DNA of 24,437 bases from NCBI GenBank assembly GCA_024709185.1, contig JANJXE010000269.1, forward strand, positions 1 through 24,437, in the 5' to 3' direction. Positions 1 to 8,673 of this stretch are shown in pieces. The translations under genes were made by a program, and so were the position numbers. The DNA comes from Paludibacter sp. (GTDB lineage: Bacteria > Bacteroidota > Bacteroidia > Bacteroidales > Paludibacteraceae). The notes under the pieces are model-generated. The model had not been told where the DNA came from. It saw nothing but the letters and a program-made list of their open reading frames with translations, and ran no database searches. Each line of letters starts with the position of its first letter. Position 1 is the stretch's first letter.

Positions 1-2091
1 ACAGTGGTGAACAATAAAATGCTTACCACCAACTATGGAGGTGCCGGTATTTTTTACAACAATGCTGAAGCCAATATTAGCAATTGTGTATTTTGGGGAA
101 ATGGAAGCGTAGGCACACTGGCTCCCTACCATGTGCGGGTAAAAACCACACTAACCACCAACAAGCTCATCAATTGCGCTTTCGACGATCGTTTTGTGGA
201 ATCACAGGTGTCTCCTGCCGGATTTGAAGCCAACCTTACAGGCTTGGTTGTCATCAGTCAGACGAACTCAGGATCAACCAGTGGCGTAAAGTATGCCGAA
301 TTTACCAGCCCGTCCAATTTTGTTGGAAAAACAGTAACAGCTAACGATCTGACATCTTTCAATAATTCGAAGTGGTTACTAACAGCTACCTCCTCTTTAA
401 TCGATGCCGGTACAGTGATTTCACCGGTTGCCACCGATATCTTTGGTGTTGCTCGTCCTAAAGGAAGCGCATCGGACATTGGAGCCTATGAATATTCCGC
501 GGCACCTGTGTTTGTGGGTGCCGGTAACTGGGAGAGCACTGCCCGCTGGAATACGGGAGCACTGCCCGGGACAAATGAAAGTGCCATTGTTGAAGGTGCA
601 GCTAGCCTAACTACCAATGTGTCGTTGCAATCGCTTACGATTAGTTCAGGAAAATCACTTACCATTAGTGAGCAGAAGCAACTTCACCTTACCGGAGATT
701 TAGCAAATAACGGGACTCTTTTGCTAAAGAATGAAGCAGCAATCCGTACCGATGGAAGTATTTCGGGTTCGGGAAGCAGCACCGTGCAACAAACGCTGGC
801 AGCTAAAACAGGAGCTGAAACTACTGACAACTGGTGGTATATATCTTCTCCCGTGACGGGTGCAACCAGTGCAGCTATACTGGTATCGGCCAGTGGAAAT
901 AAAATGGGCTACTACAACGAACCTACTGCCACTTATCCCCAAATCACGACCACCAATGTGCCGTTGGAAGCAGGGAAAGGTTATCTGGCTCAGATTAACA
1001 CTGCCGGTACCTATCAATTTACCGGAACCCTTAACAATGGAGCTGTAGGCCCCATAACTCTGACACGCACTCCTTCAGCAGGCGGCCCCCGGGGATTCAA
1101 CCTGGTGGGAAATCCCTATCCATCTCATATCGACTGGAACGCTGTTACCGGCTTTGGAACCCAAAGTTTGCGCACCGATATTCGTCCGACAGTTTGGGTT
1201 AGAACACGGACGGCAAGTGGTGTGATGGGCTTTGATACCTTCGATGGCGAAGACGATGTTACTGTCGGTGTAAGAGGTGAGATGAGCCGGTACATAGCTC
1301 CTCTTCAGGCATTTTGGGTGAAAGTGAATACCGACAATACCACCCCTGCCATCACCTTTACCAATGAGATGCGTACCTTACGTGATCAGAGTGTTAATTC
1401 AAACCGGTTGAGGGTGAAGGGTCAAACTTCCCGCAGCATTCTTCGTCTTGAATTGGATAATGGAGTGAATACCGATAAAACCATTATTTCTACCAGCAAT
1501 CTTGCACAGGATGGCTACGATTTCTACGATTCGGATAAAATGAACGTCAACTCACCTGATTACGCTGAGCTATTTTCAGTGGTTGCCGATAAAGAGTTGG
1601 TAATCAACAAACGACAGCGAATTGATGCAGGAAATTCTGTATTGCTGGGCTTTCGTCCGGTGAAAAGCGGATCGTTTACAATCAGAGCTACCGAACTCAC
1701 GAATCTCGACCATTTAATAGTAGTGTTGAAAGATCATTTTACAAGTCAGGAAGCCGAATTGCAGGAAGGTACAGAGTACACATTTGAAGCCGGTGAAATT
1801 GAAAGCTCCGGACGGTTTAGTGTTGAATTCCGTTCACCCGGGGAAGTTACTTCTATCCGCGATAGGGATACACCCGAGGTTCTGATTTACGTAAACAGCG
1901 ACAATAAAATAACCGTACAATCGGCTGGTTTAGCGTCAAACGAACTTATTCGTGTGTATGATTTATCGGGTCAATTGCTGGCGGATCAACTGGCTACAGG
2001 ATTCTCCACCATCATCGACCACCGTTTTCAATCCGGGGTGTATCTTTTAAAATACGGGAATGCGGTTCAAAAAGTAATCATCAACCAATAA
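1..2091 (+). CDS. T9SS-secreted beta-helix protein, 5' end outside window
   Basis: The reading frame is open from the first base of the window, so this is the C-terminal part (about 696 codons) of a larger secreted protein. The N-terminal stretch has Asn/Gly-rich repeats of the right-handed parallel beta-helix kind and ends near residue 160 with a DIGAYE motif, typical of Bacteroidota surface proteins of the choice-of-anchor type. A middle region (about 170-460) has GNW, NLVGNPYPS and QAFWVK motifs common in T9SS cargo. The last 75 or so residues form a Por secretion-system type A sorting domain: a beta-rich segment with VYDLSGQLL, then GVYLLKYG and a terminal KVIINQ. This implies export by Sec, passage through the T9SS and attachment or release at the surface. 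The substrate is unknown. The sorting domain fits the porW and porX genes further right. The secretion class is well supported; any enzymatic role is not. Confidence 0.88.
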   Translation, partial: TVVNNKMLTTNYGGAGIFYNNAEANISNCVFWGNGSVGTLAPYHVRVKTTLTTNKLINCAFDDRFVESQVSPAGFEANLTGLVVISQTNSGSTSGVKYAEFTSPSNFVGKTVTANDLTSFNNSKWLLTATSSLIDAGTVISPVATDIFGVARPKGSASDIGAYEYSAAPVFVGAGNWESTARWNTGALPGTNESAIVEGAASLTTNVSLQSLTISSGKSLTISEQKQLHLTGDLANNGTLLLKNEAAIRTDGSISGSGSSTVQQTLAAKTGAETTDNWWYISSPVTGATSAAILVSASGNKMGYYNEPTATYPQITTTNVPLEAGKGYLAQINTAGTYQFTGTLNNGAVGPITLTRTPSAGGPRGFNLVGNPYPSHIDWNAVTGFGTQSLRTDIRPTVWVRTRTASGVMGFDTFDGEDDVTVGVRGEMSRYIAPLQAFWVKVNTDNTTPAITFTNEMRTLRDQSVNSNRLRVKGQTSRSILRLELDNGVNTDKTIISTSNLAQDGYDFYDSDKMNVNSPDYAELFSVVADKELVINKRQRIDAGNSVLLGFRPVKSGSFTIRATELTNLDHLIVVLKDHFTSQEAELQEGTEYTFEAGEIESSGRFSVEFRSPGEVTSIRDRDTPEVLIYVNSDNKITVQSAGLASNELIRVYDLSGQLLADQLATGFSTIIDHRFQSGVYLLKYGNAVQKVIINQ

Positions 2092-2102
2092 TATAGAATC
2101 GA

Positions 2103-2282
2103 ATGAAATCAAAAATGAAATATAGTGATCCGGAAATCGTGAAAATACGCTTAGACAACACGATTGCCCTGCAATTAGCCTCTGATGCCGACCCGTTGGG
2201 AGAGCCGGACTGGGTGCTTACAGCTCATGCTTCGTATGTACAAAATCATTCCCAATCTTCTTTAAATTCAATCTTGCTTTAA
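2103..2282 (+). CDS. Small ORF behind T9SS cargo gene, Bacteroidota short-peptide type
   Basis: A 59-codon ORF starts with ATG 11 bases after the stop of the secreted-protein gene and ends at TAA 2280-2282. The peptide begins MKSKMKYSDPEIVKIRLDNT and continues IALQLASDADPLGEPDW. The pattern (Lys/Tyr near the start, Pro-Glu-Ile/Val, a short beta-like stretch with LDN, a Leu/Ala/Ser segment, then a Pro/Gly/Glu/Asp tail) matches, from memory, many short hypothetical proteins found singly in Bacteroidota genomes, often behind cell-surface genes. There is no classical signal peptide, membrane helix or lipobox. Its last 65 bases overlap, on the opposite strand, the 3' end of the glycosyltransferase at 2218-3423, so its tail may be shaped by that gene. 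Function is unknown. Cotranslation with the cargo is plausible from the spacing. It could still be a chance ORF. Confidence 0.55.
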   Translation: MKSKMKYSDPEIVKIRLDNTIALQLASDADPLGEPDWVLTAHASYVQNHSQSSLNSILL

Positions 2283-3423
2283 TCATTAAAAACAATACAT
2301 TGGGAAGGTGAATTACCGCTTTGAACAACATTTTCTTGTTCAGATAACGCAGCGGAAATGCGGTAATGCCGGTAACTATCAGAAGAATAAATAAGATAAG
2401 CCAACTGAGCTGAACGGGATACAGCATTGCCACGGGGAACAGGTGATAGAGGATTTGCGATAACACCATTCCCATCGTTATAACTCCTATGGTAATGATT
2501 TTCGGGGGAATCATCAGCTGGTACATCTTGTTGAGGTATTCGATATTGGTAAAACCAGAGAGACTCCTGAAGGCTTTTTTGGCTTCTTCGCGCTGAAGGT
2601 CGCGCTGAATAGCCATCCAGCGTTTGCGTTGCCGGTAAAAGGCATCCGAACGCTGTACCTTTTCATCGTACACCACGGCATTGTCATCATAGCCAATCCG
2701 AATCCGGTTTTTCAGCAGCCGAAGCTCGAATTCTTTGTCTTCACCCTTGCTTTTTACATGACCGACAAACTCATTTTTAAACAATGCCACATCGCATATA
2801 AATCCCGATCCAATCAGGGCGGAGGAAAGTCCCAGCACCCGGTGACCGCGCCTGAAAATCGAGTTGTTGATTTCCTCACTGATGGCATCGAGCACGGCGT
2901 AGGGGGTATTCTGGTTTTTTGCCGTACGGTGGCCCTGTACAATCTGTAGTTTTTTCTTCAATTTAGTGGTAATAATTGAATCCACAAATCCATCCTTCAT
3001 CACATTGTCGATGTCGAGGATAATCATTTCACCTGTATTTTCGGGGATAAACTTCATGGCAAATTCCAGTGCTGCGGCTTTGGTGCCCTCGGTATTTACA
3101 ATTTCCTCTACCTGTGCTCCTGCCTTACGTAACGTTTCGATAGTTGCAGGTTGTAAACCATCGGCAATAACCAGAATGTGCAGGTCGGCCAGCTCGCTGT
3201 GGTGTCGAAGGGCTGCACTGGCGGAGTTCAGGATAACTGCATCTTCCTGATAAGCAGGGAAAATGACACTAACTTTTCGTTTTTCACCAGGTTTGAGCTT
3301 TTTCTTCTTTTGACGGTAAAAAAGGGAGGCCACCGAAAATACCAGAAAATACAAGACCGGAATCAGAATTACCAGGTATATACCGTAATTCACCAAAAGC
3401 AAAATATAATACAGGATGTTCAT
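2218..3423 (-). CDS. Membrane glycosyltransferase family 2
   Basis: A 401-residue processive-type GT2 enzyme. Residues 5-35 form an N-terminal membrane helix, followed by a basic linker (KKKKLK) and the GT-A domain. VSVIFPAYQE (51-60) is the nucleotide-binding start, LDIDN (D137, D139) the DxD metal site, GEDKEF (228-233) the acceptor-side acidic motif, and QRKRW (265-269) the Q-x-x-R-W motif seen in cellulose/hyaluronan/chitin synthase-like enzymes. Two or three helices follow (about 305-330, 337-357, 368-382). It probably moves a sugar from a nucleotide donor to a lipid or growing glycan at the inner face of the cytoplasmic membrane; donor and acceptor cannot be read from sequence. It is last in a minus-strand set after the GT4-like enzyme and the PRT-HAD protein, with a 97-base gap before it. 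Its 3' end converges with the secreted-protein gene and overlaps the small ORF. Confidence 0.9.
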   Translation of the reverse strand: MNILYYILLLVNYGIYLVILIPVLYFLVFSVASLFYRQKKKKLKPGEKRKVSVIFPAYQEDAVILNSASAALRHHSELADLHILVIADGLQPATIETLRKAGAQVEEIVNTEGTKAAALEFAMKFIPENTGEMIILDIDNVMKDGFVDSIITTKLKKKLQIVQGHRTAKNQNTPYAVLDAISEEINNSIFRRGHRVLGLSSALIGSGFICDVALFKNEFVGHVKSKGEDKEFELRLLKNRIRIGYDDNAVVYDEKVQRSDAFYRQRKRWMAIQRDLQREEAKKAFRSLSGFTNIEYLNKMYQLMIPPKIITIGVITMGMVLSQILYHLFPVAMLYPVQLSWLILFILLIVTGITAFPLRYLNKKMLFKAVIHLPNVLFLMIKARLNLKKIGNDFVHTKHEL

Positions 3424-3520
3424 TTTATGCTATTAATTAATTGAATAACAATTGGTTGATGAGCTATTATTGTTGATAATGGTTGGTTTGATGTCTGTGT
3501 TTCTGAGTTGGTCTAACCTT

Positions 3521-4456
3521 TTAGTATCCTTTGACTCGTCTTCGGATGTTCAACAGAAATTCGCGGGTGCCCGGAAGATATTTCCCGCTACGGATATTGT
3601 GCATCAGCGATTCACTTTCTGTTATCATCTCAAAAATTTCGGTACACAATACAGGCTTTCCGGTAATCTGGTTAATTTTACGGGCCTGATAGTAGGAGCT
3701 TTCAATAAACAAGAAATAGTTCAGCGATTTATATACACTCGCTTTCAACGCAGCCGGATGAATATAATCACTCTTTTTTGTTTTTCCGGGATTATACATC
3801 ACCAGTTGATTGTATCTGATATTGTGCTTCTGCAACCATTCTTCAGTCTCTTTACGGTATTTTTCAAGCCGGGAAGTGACTATCGTTCCAATTTTACATT
3901 CCGGAATGTACAAGGGTTTCGCATTTATCAGAAAATCGCGGTACAACGGACCATCGTCATCCTGCTCAAGGGTAGGATCTTCACACAAAACGCCATCTAT
4001 GTCGAAGCATGCCTTCTCGAGCACGGTATGGTGAAACACATTCCATTGAAAAACCTGTGGCAAAGCCAGCGTTTCGAAATAGATGTCGACCATTTTTACT
4101 TTTACCGGAACGATGTATATCGCACAGTACTTTAAATTGAAAAGCGATTCCAGGTTTTGCAGCATCGCTCTTGCCTTGGTGATGGCATTCCCCGATGCCA
4201 CACTGTCGTCGACTATCAGAATATTTTTATATCTCTGATTATCAATAACCTGATGGTGGCTTTCGTCTTTGCCAAACATACGGCCTGCAATAAACGAATG
4301 GATATCGGTGAACGGAAGGTGAAGTGCCTGTGCGATAAGTATGGCCGGAACCATGCCACTGCGGGGTATCCCGACTATCAAATCGGTATCCGATGGAACC
4401 AGATGGATGTTAGTCAGGATCGAGCGGTTTAAATCTCCAATGCTTTTATAGTACAT
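3521..4456 (-). CDS. Phosphoribosyltransferase-HAD phosphatase fusion protein
   Basis: A 311-residue two-domain protein. Residues 1-145 are a type I phosphoribosyltransferase fold, with the PRPP-binding loop ILIVDDSVASGNAI at 79-92. The usual Thr before Gly is Ser here. GIPRSGM (29-35) is the beta-strand loop expected near the pyrophosphate site. Residues 148-275 are HAD-like: FDIDG (D152 nucleophile, D154 acid/base), then IVTSR (192-196) as the motif II Thr/Ser, then LFIESSYYQA (249-258) where motif IV would be. The classical Asp pair of motif IV is replaced by ES. I know of such fusions in surface-polysaccharide loci but not of a proven reaction. An inference is recycling or making a phosphorylated sugar or nucleotide precursor for the flanking glycosyltransferases. 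The 36-base gap from the upstream gene supports one transcript. Domain calls are firm; the substrate is unknown. Confidence 0.85.
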   Translation of the reverse strand: MYYKSIGDLNRSILTNIHLVPSDTDLIVGIPRSGMVPAILIAQALHLPFTDIHSFIAGRMFGKDESHHQVIDNQRYKNILIVDDSVASGNAITKARAMLQNLESLFNLKYCAIYIVPVKVKMVDIYFETLALPQVFQWNVFHHTVLEKACFDIDGVLCEDPTLEQDDDGPLYRDFLINAKPLYIPECKIGTIVTSRLEKYRKETEEWLQKHNIRYNQLVMYNPGKTKKSDYIHPAALKASVYKSLNYFLFIESSYYQARKINQITGKPVLCTEIFEMITESESLMHNIRSGKYLPGTREFLLNIRRRVKGY

Positions 4457-4492
4457 ACAACTATGGTTTGAATATAATTGATCAGGAAGGGC

Positions 4493-5680
4493 CTACTTAT
4501 CGATTAGTGCTTTTAGTGCATCACTAAAGGCTTCCGTACGTGCTTCCCAGGAATTATTTCTTGCAAAGTTAATACGTTCCTGCACTTTTGCAAGTGTATC
4601 CGATGTAATTTCAGTGTGTAAGCAATTTAAAAATGAATTTTCATCGCTGGCAGTACTAACCATACCCTCAAATTCGGGTAAGTGTGCAAAATCTGTCATT
4701 ACCAGCGGAACACCCACGGCCAGGTATTCGTTAATTTTGAGTGGATAGATGTTCTTATTAGCTTCGTTCCTGATGTATGGAATAAGCCCTGCATCGTAAC
4801 TGGCCAGCAAGGCAGGCACTTCTTCGGCATTCACCGGAGGAAAAATGGTAACATTCGGATAGCCTTGTAGTCGTTCTTTTACCTGCGGATTTAAAAGAGC
4901 TCCTGTAAACTCAAAATCATAATCAGGACTGTTTTTTACGACATATTCCACCAAATCGATGTCGAAGCGATGATCAAGACTTCCGATATAACCGATTTTT
5001 TTACGATCGCGAGTTGGGATTTCTGTACGGGAATGAGGTGCAAAAAGCTGAAAATCAACTCCATTTTTCACGGTTATACAATTAGGATTCAGCTTGCTTT
5101 TTTCGCGGTTCAGTGCGTCGGAAGTGGTAATAACTCCTTTAACCTGTTGGATAAACCTGCGTTCAATATCCACGATTCGCTCCCCGTAAAACCAGGTTTC
5201 AACAGCATCAAAACAATAGTAAATATGCGCTTTCTCGTTGAGTTTGCCCAGCATTGCATCCCCAAAAAAGGGATGAAAGGCAGTAATTACGATAGGATTA
5301 TCCATGCCCGCTTGTTTCATGGCTTTCAGAAGCGAGCGCCTGTAGATCCAGGCATTGTACCGAAACAGGAAATTGAAGAGACGCTCGTTTTTTAAAAAGT
5401 AAACCGGTAGCATGGGAGGAGGAACCAAATCGTAAACCTGAGTCGATGAAGCCGTAGTGATTTGTTCCAGGTGTTTGCTGATGCCCAGCATACGTTTTAC
5501 GAACGGACCCTGTTGTCGCCCGATCAGAGTCATTACTATATCCTTCCAGGTATGGGGGTACTCAACAAAAAGTACCTGGTTATGAGCTGCTAACCGCTCG
5601 AGGATTTGCACAGTCGATTTGGTGTAGTATCCCCACCAGGTGGTGCTGGAAATACATACAAGTTGTTGGTTTTTAATCAT
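4493..5680 (-). CDS. Glycosyltransferase family 1/4, GT-B fold
   Basis: A 395-residue cytoplasmic GT-B enzyme. The N-terminal Rossmann half starts at residue 7 and carries YYCFDAVETW (154-163), an acceptor-domain motif seen in TuaH-like transferases. The C-terminal half begins near KKIGYIGSLDHR (227-238), a typical linker and donor-domain start. YPLKINEYLAVGVPLV (312-327) is the nucleotide-sugar binding region, with E318 in the place of the second Glu of the EX7E motif; K315-N317 precede it. The likely role is transfer of a sugar from a nucleotide donor during surface-glycan or glycolipid assembly. It is the first gene of the minus-strand set that continues with the PRT-HAD fusion and the GT2 enzyme. 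The ATG at 5680 gives the normal N terminus for the fold. The sugar specificity cannot be told. Confidence 0.87.
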   Translation of the reverse strand: MIKNQQLVCISSTTWWGYYTKSTVQILERLAAHNQVLFVEYPHTWKDIVMTLIGRQQGPFVKRMLGISKHLEQITTASSTQVYDLVPPPMLPVYFLKNERLFNFLFRYNAWIYRRSLLKAMKQAGMDNPIVITAFHPFFGDAMLGKLNEKAHIYYCFDAVETWFYGERIVDIERRFIQQVKGVITTSDALNREKSKLNPNCITVKNGVDFQLFAPHSRTEIPTRDRKKIGYIGSLDHRFDIDLVEYVVKNSPDYDFEFTGALLNPQVKERLQGYPNVTIFPPVNAEEVPALLASYDAGLIPYIRNEANKNIYPLKINEYLAVGVPLVMTDFAHLPEFEGMVSTASDENSFLNCLHTEITSDTLAKVQERINFARNNSWEARTEAFSDALKALIDK

Positions 5681-5808
5681 AGAGTAGAAGATGCGGGTTT
5701 TTGAAATTCACTCAGTTCTCATTTCGGATGTTAGACAATTCAACCGAAATGATTCAATTTGTAAATTTGTTAAATATTTACGGTATGGTTTGTATATTTA
5801 AACAATAT

Positions 5809-5838
5809 TTTGACTATTTTGTTTTACTCTTTACCTTG
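5809..5838 (+). promoter_or_regulatory. Tentative promoter for the epimerase gene
   Basis: TTTG at 5809-5812 is followed 19 bases later by TACCTTG at 5832-5838. The spacing fits the Bacteroidota pattern TTTG-N19-21-TAnnTTTG, but the -7 box has only partial identity. The rest of 5681-5858, between the divergent glycosyltransferase and epimerase genes, is AT-rich. I found no clear promoter for the minus-strand unit. Confidence 0.3.
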
Positions 5839-5858
5839 AAAACACAACCTGAGATTGT

Positions 5859-6881
5859 ATGTCAGTCAACCCCAAAATTCTTTTGACCGGCGCTTCCGGA
5901 ACTATTGGTCGGGAAGTGTTTCTCCGTTTACTTGATACACAGCATTTCGAGCTGGTAGTTTTTGATAAGCGTACTGTCGAAACAGTGCTGTTCTATCGTC
6001 CCTTTCGAAATCGAATTCGTTTAATTTACGGTGATTTAATCAATCATTCCAACATACTTGCCCTGAATGAAAAATTCGACATTGTCATTCATTTGGCCGC
6101 TGTTTTGTCGCCCAAAGCCGATCGTCATCCCGGGTTGGCTGAACAAATCAATGTCACTGCAACAAAAGTACTGATAAAACAGTTGGAAAAAACCTCTCCG
6201 GATGCTTTTTTTCTGTACAGTTCATGCATTTCGGTGTATGGCGACCGGTTGAAGAATCCCAATATTTCGGTTGACGATCCGGTAATGCCTTGTGATAATG
6301 ATACATACGCTCAATCGAAAGCTAAGGCTGAACAGGCAGTTCAAACTTCGAAGCTTCGCTGGTCTGTGTTTCGGATTACCGCTATTCTGAAACGGCATAA
6401 ATTATCAAAGTTTATGTTTCATATGCCGCTTGATACCCGGATTGAAACCTGTTCGCCGGGCGATGCAGCACAAGCATTTGTCAATGCTATCAATCATCAG
6501 GCTGAACTAAACGGAAAATTCTTCAATCTGGGAGGTGGCGATCACTGTCGCATTACCTATCGTGATTTTTTGAATACCTTATTCCGGGTGGCCGGACTGG
6601 GAGCTCCCACGTTTCCTCCAAGGGCTTTTGCGACACAAAATTACCATTGTGGCTTTTATGCCGATGGTGATGTATTAAACAGTATCCTCCATTTTAGAAG
6701 TGATGATTTAAAAGCATGTATCGAAGAAATCCAACAGCGTTTTACCCCTTTCCGTCGATTCTTATTTCGTTTTCTACAGCACACGATCAAGGCCAATCTT
6801 CTACGCCGGTCATCGCCATACCGGGCTTATATTACTGCTAATAAGCGCCTCGTTGAATATTATTTTGGCGAAGAAATTTAA
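5859..6881 (+). CDS. NAD-dependent epimerase/dehydratase, extended SDR family
   Basis: A 340-residue extended short-chain dehydrogenase. The N terminus reads KILLTGASGTIG (6-17), the GxxGxxG dinucleotide-binding loop. IYGDL (56-60) follows the second strand, and LAAVLSP (79-85) is the NNAG-like region. SSCISVYG (121-128) holds the catalytic Ser, and Y150-AQS-K154 is the YxxxK motif. FFNLGGG (about 222-228) is typical of UDP-sugar epimerases. The last 80 residues are basic and do not match the usual C-terminal substrate domain well. It probably oxidises and epimerises or dehydrates a nucleotide sugar, although lipid substrates are possible in this superfamily. It is divergent from the glycosyltransferase operon, consistent with a shared role in surface-glycan supply. 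It ends at an inverted-repeat terminator whose left arm starts inside its stop codon. Confidence 0.85.
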   Translation: MSVNPKILLTGASGTIGREVFLRLLDTQHFELVVFDKRTVETVLFYRPFRNRIRLIYGDLINHSNILALNEKFDIVIHLAAVLSPKADRHPGLAEQINVTATKVLIKQLEKTSPDAFFLYSSCISVYGDRLKNPNISVDDPVMPCDNDTYAQSKAKAEQAVQTSKLRWSVFRITAILKRHKLSKFMFHMPLDTRIETCSPGDAAQAFVNAINHQAELNGKFFNLGGGDHCRITYRDFLNTLFRVAGLGAPTFPPRAFATQNYHCGFYADGDVLNSILHFRSDDLKACIEEIQQRFTPFRRFLFRFLQHTIKANLLRRSSPYRAYITANKRLVEYYFGEEI

Positions 6882-6956
6882 AAAATCCCCGTTAACTGAC
6901 AGGTAGTCGCCCCGATTTTACGAGACGTATACAGTTCAGTTAACAGGGATTTTTTT
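6880..6956. terminator. Bidirectional terminator, 20-bp stem
   Basis: The left arm 6880-6899 (A6, TCCCCGTTAACTGA) pairs with the right arm 6936-6955 (TCAGTTAACAGGGAT, then T run), 19 of 20 positions matched, around a 36-base loop. It has an A run at the left and a T run at the right. It lies between the convergent epimerase gene and the acyl-CoA dehydrogenase gene, so it can end transcripts from both sides. Confidence 0.8.
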
Positions 6957-6965
6957 AAATACAAT

Positions 6966-8672
6966 TTATACCATTCGGTATTTATCAATTTGATCTACCT
7001 CGAAATGCTTGATGTAGGTTGCGTGTTTACGAACCTCCACTTCGGCAAACTTCAGGTAAATCTCAGCTGATTTTGAGAACATGCTGTCGCGGGTTGCATC
7101 AATCAACAGCAGGTAGCACATGATGATATGACCGGCCATTTCCACTACACGACGCGCCTGGAAATCGATGTACTCCGGATTTTTCGAATCTACTACCCGG
7201 TTCACTGCATTTTCATACAGGGTAATCATACTATCCAGCCGTTTTTTAAACGAATTGAATTCCGGACTGATGGGTTGTTCCTGGTAATATCGGATTTGTT
7301 TGAGGTAATTGCCGGTAGTGACATGGCGGATGGCAGCAACTGTCTGCAATTGCGACGTTCCTTCATAAATGGTAAGAATACGGGCATCGCGGTAGATACG
7401 CTCACAGGCATAATCCTTCATGAAGCCCGAACCACCGTGTACCTGAATCGAATCGTAGGCATTCTGATTGGCATATTCGCTGGCAAACATCTTCAGAATG
7501 GGCGTGAATGCATCGGCTAGTTTTTGGTATTCCTTGTAATCGGCTCGCTCTTCAGGTGTAAGTTTACGGGTTGACTCAATTGCTTCGTAGGCTTTGTAGA
7601 TATCTACAAATCGAGCCGTTTCGTACAACAATGCACGGGTAGCTTCGAGTTTTGCTTTTATCATCGAGAGCATTTCGTACACAGCCGGGAATTCAATAAT
7701 GGCTTTGCCAAACTGACGACGGTCGCGGGCATAGGCCAGCGCTTCATCGTATGCAGCCTGCGATACGCCTACCGACTGGGCACCAACACCAAGGCGGGCA
7801 CCGTTCATCAGCGACATTACGTATTTAATCAGTCCCATACGGCGCGAACCCACCAGTCGGGCAGGAGTGTTTGTGAAAACGAGTTCGCAGGTCGGTGAAC
7901 CCTTTATACCTAATTTGTTTTCAATACGACGTACCTTAATGGTGTGGTCAAAATTATTATCGGCAACAAAATACGACAAGCCACGGGCATCGGCCGAACC
8001 TTCTTCCGAACGGGCCAATACGAGTTTAATCTGTGCATCACCGTTGGTGATAAACCGTTTAACACCATTCAGGTACCAAACTCCATCGTGTTCGTTGTAG
8101 GTAGCTTTGAGTTGCACCGCCTGCAGGTCGGAACCGGCATCTGGTTCAGTTAAGTCCATCGAGCAGGTGGCACCTTCGCACACGCGGGGAAGGAATTCCT
8201 TTTTGGTTTCCTCATCGGCAAATTCGGCAATGGTTTCAGCACAGTCCTGTAGTCCCCAGATGTTGGCAAAACCCGCATCGGCACGTGATACGATTTCGCC
8301 ACTCATCACATAGGGAGTAAGCGGGAAGTTTAAACCGCCATAAGCGCGGGGAAGCGACATTCCGTACAAGCCTGCCTGGGTCAGTGCATCATGATTTTCC
8401 TGGGTTCCTCGGGCATAAATAACCCGGTTGTTGATAACCTGAGGGCCTTCTTTATCAACACCTTCGGCATTTGGAGCGATAATTTCTGCGGCAATTTCTC
8501 CCACAATTTCCATTACCCGTTCGTAGTTGTCGATGGCATCTTCAAAATCTTTGGGAGCAAAGTCGAACAGGTCCTTCTCGTTGAAGTTTTGTTCCCGCAG
8601 GGTTACAATCTTTTGCATCAGCGGATGCGACAGCTGAAATTTCAGCGCGGGATTATTAGAATAGTAATTCAT
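6966..8672 (-). CDS. Acyl-CoA dehydrogenase family protein, long form
   Basis: A 568-residue FAD enzyme that oxidises an acyl-CoA to the 2-enoyl-CoA and passes electrons to ETF. An N-terminal helical domain is followed by the beta domain with MDLTEPDAGSD (172-182), the flavin-contact motif, and FITNG (207-211). LGIKGSPT (254-261) and RRQFGKAI (318-325) follow. QVHGGSGFMKDY (410-421) and RDARILTIYEGTS (428-440) close the core; E437 is the catalytic base in the usual IYEGT position. About 120 more residues follow, the C-terminal extension of the long acyl-CoA dehydrogenases. There is an extra charged helix around 360-390. The gene is one base after etfA and six after its stop on the same strand, so it is the terminal partner of the ETF operon. 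The acyl chain length is not evident; short or branched chains are a guess based on related anaerobes. Confidence 0.93.
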   Translation of the reverse strand: MNYYSNNPALKFQLSHPLMQKIVTLREQNFNEKDLFDFAPKDFEDAIDNYERVMEIVGEIAAEIIAPNAEGVDKEGPQVINNRVIYARGTQENHDALTQAGLYGMSLPRAYGGLNFPLTPYVMSGEIVSRADAGFANIWGLQDCAETIAEFADEETKKEFLPRVCEGATCSMDLTEPDAGSDLQAVQLKATYNEHDGVWYLNGVKRFITNGDAQIKLVLARSEEGSADARGLSYFVADNNFDHTIKVRRIENKLGIKGSPTCELVFTNTPARLVGSRRMGLIKYVMSLMNGARLGVGAQSVGVSQAAYDEALAYARDRRQFGKAIIEFPAVYEMLSMIKAKLEATRALLYETARFVDIYKAYEAIESTRKLTPEERADYKEYQKLADAFTPILKMFASEYANQNAYDSIQVHGGSGFMKDYACERIYRDARILTIYEGTSQLQTVAAIRHVTTGNYLKQIRYYQEQPISPEFNSFKKRLDSMITLYENAVNRVVDSKNPEYIDFQARRVVEMAGHIIMCYLLLIDATRDSMFSKSAEIYLKFAEVEVRKHATYIKHFEVDQIDKYRMV

Positions 8673-8673
8673 C

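Noticed and set aside
3452..4135. Plus-strand 227-codon ORF
   Set aside because: It is the antisense frame of the PRT-HAD fusion gene and has no domain features.
5701..5886. Plus-strand ORF of 61 codons before the epimerase gene
   Set aside because: It is AT-rich, has no recognisable features and overlaps the epimerase start; it reads as promoter DNA.
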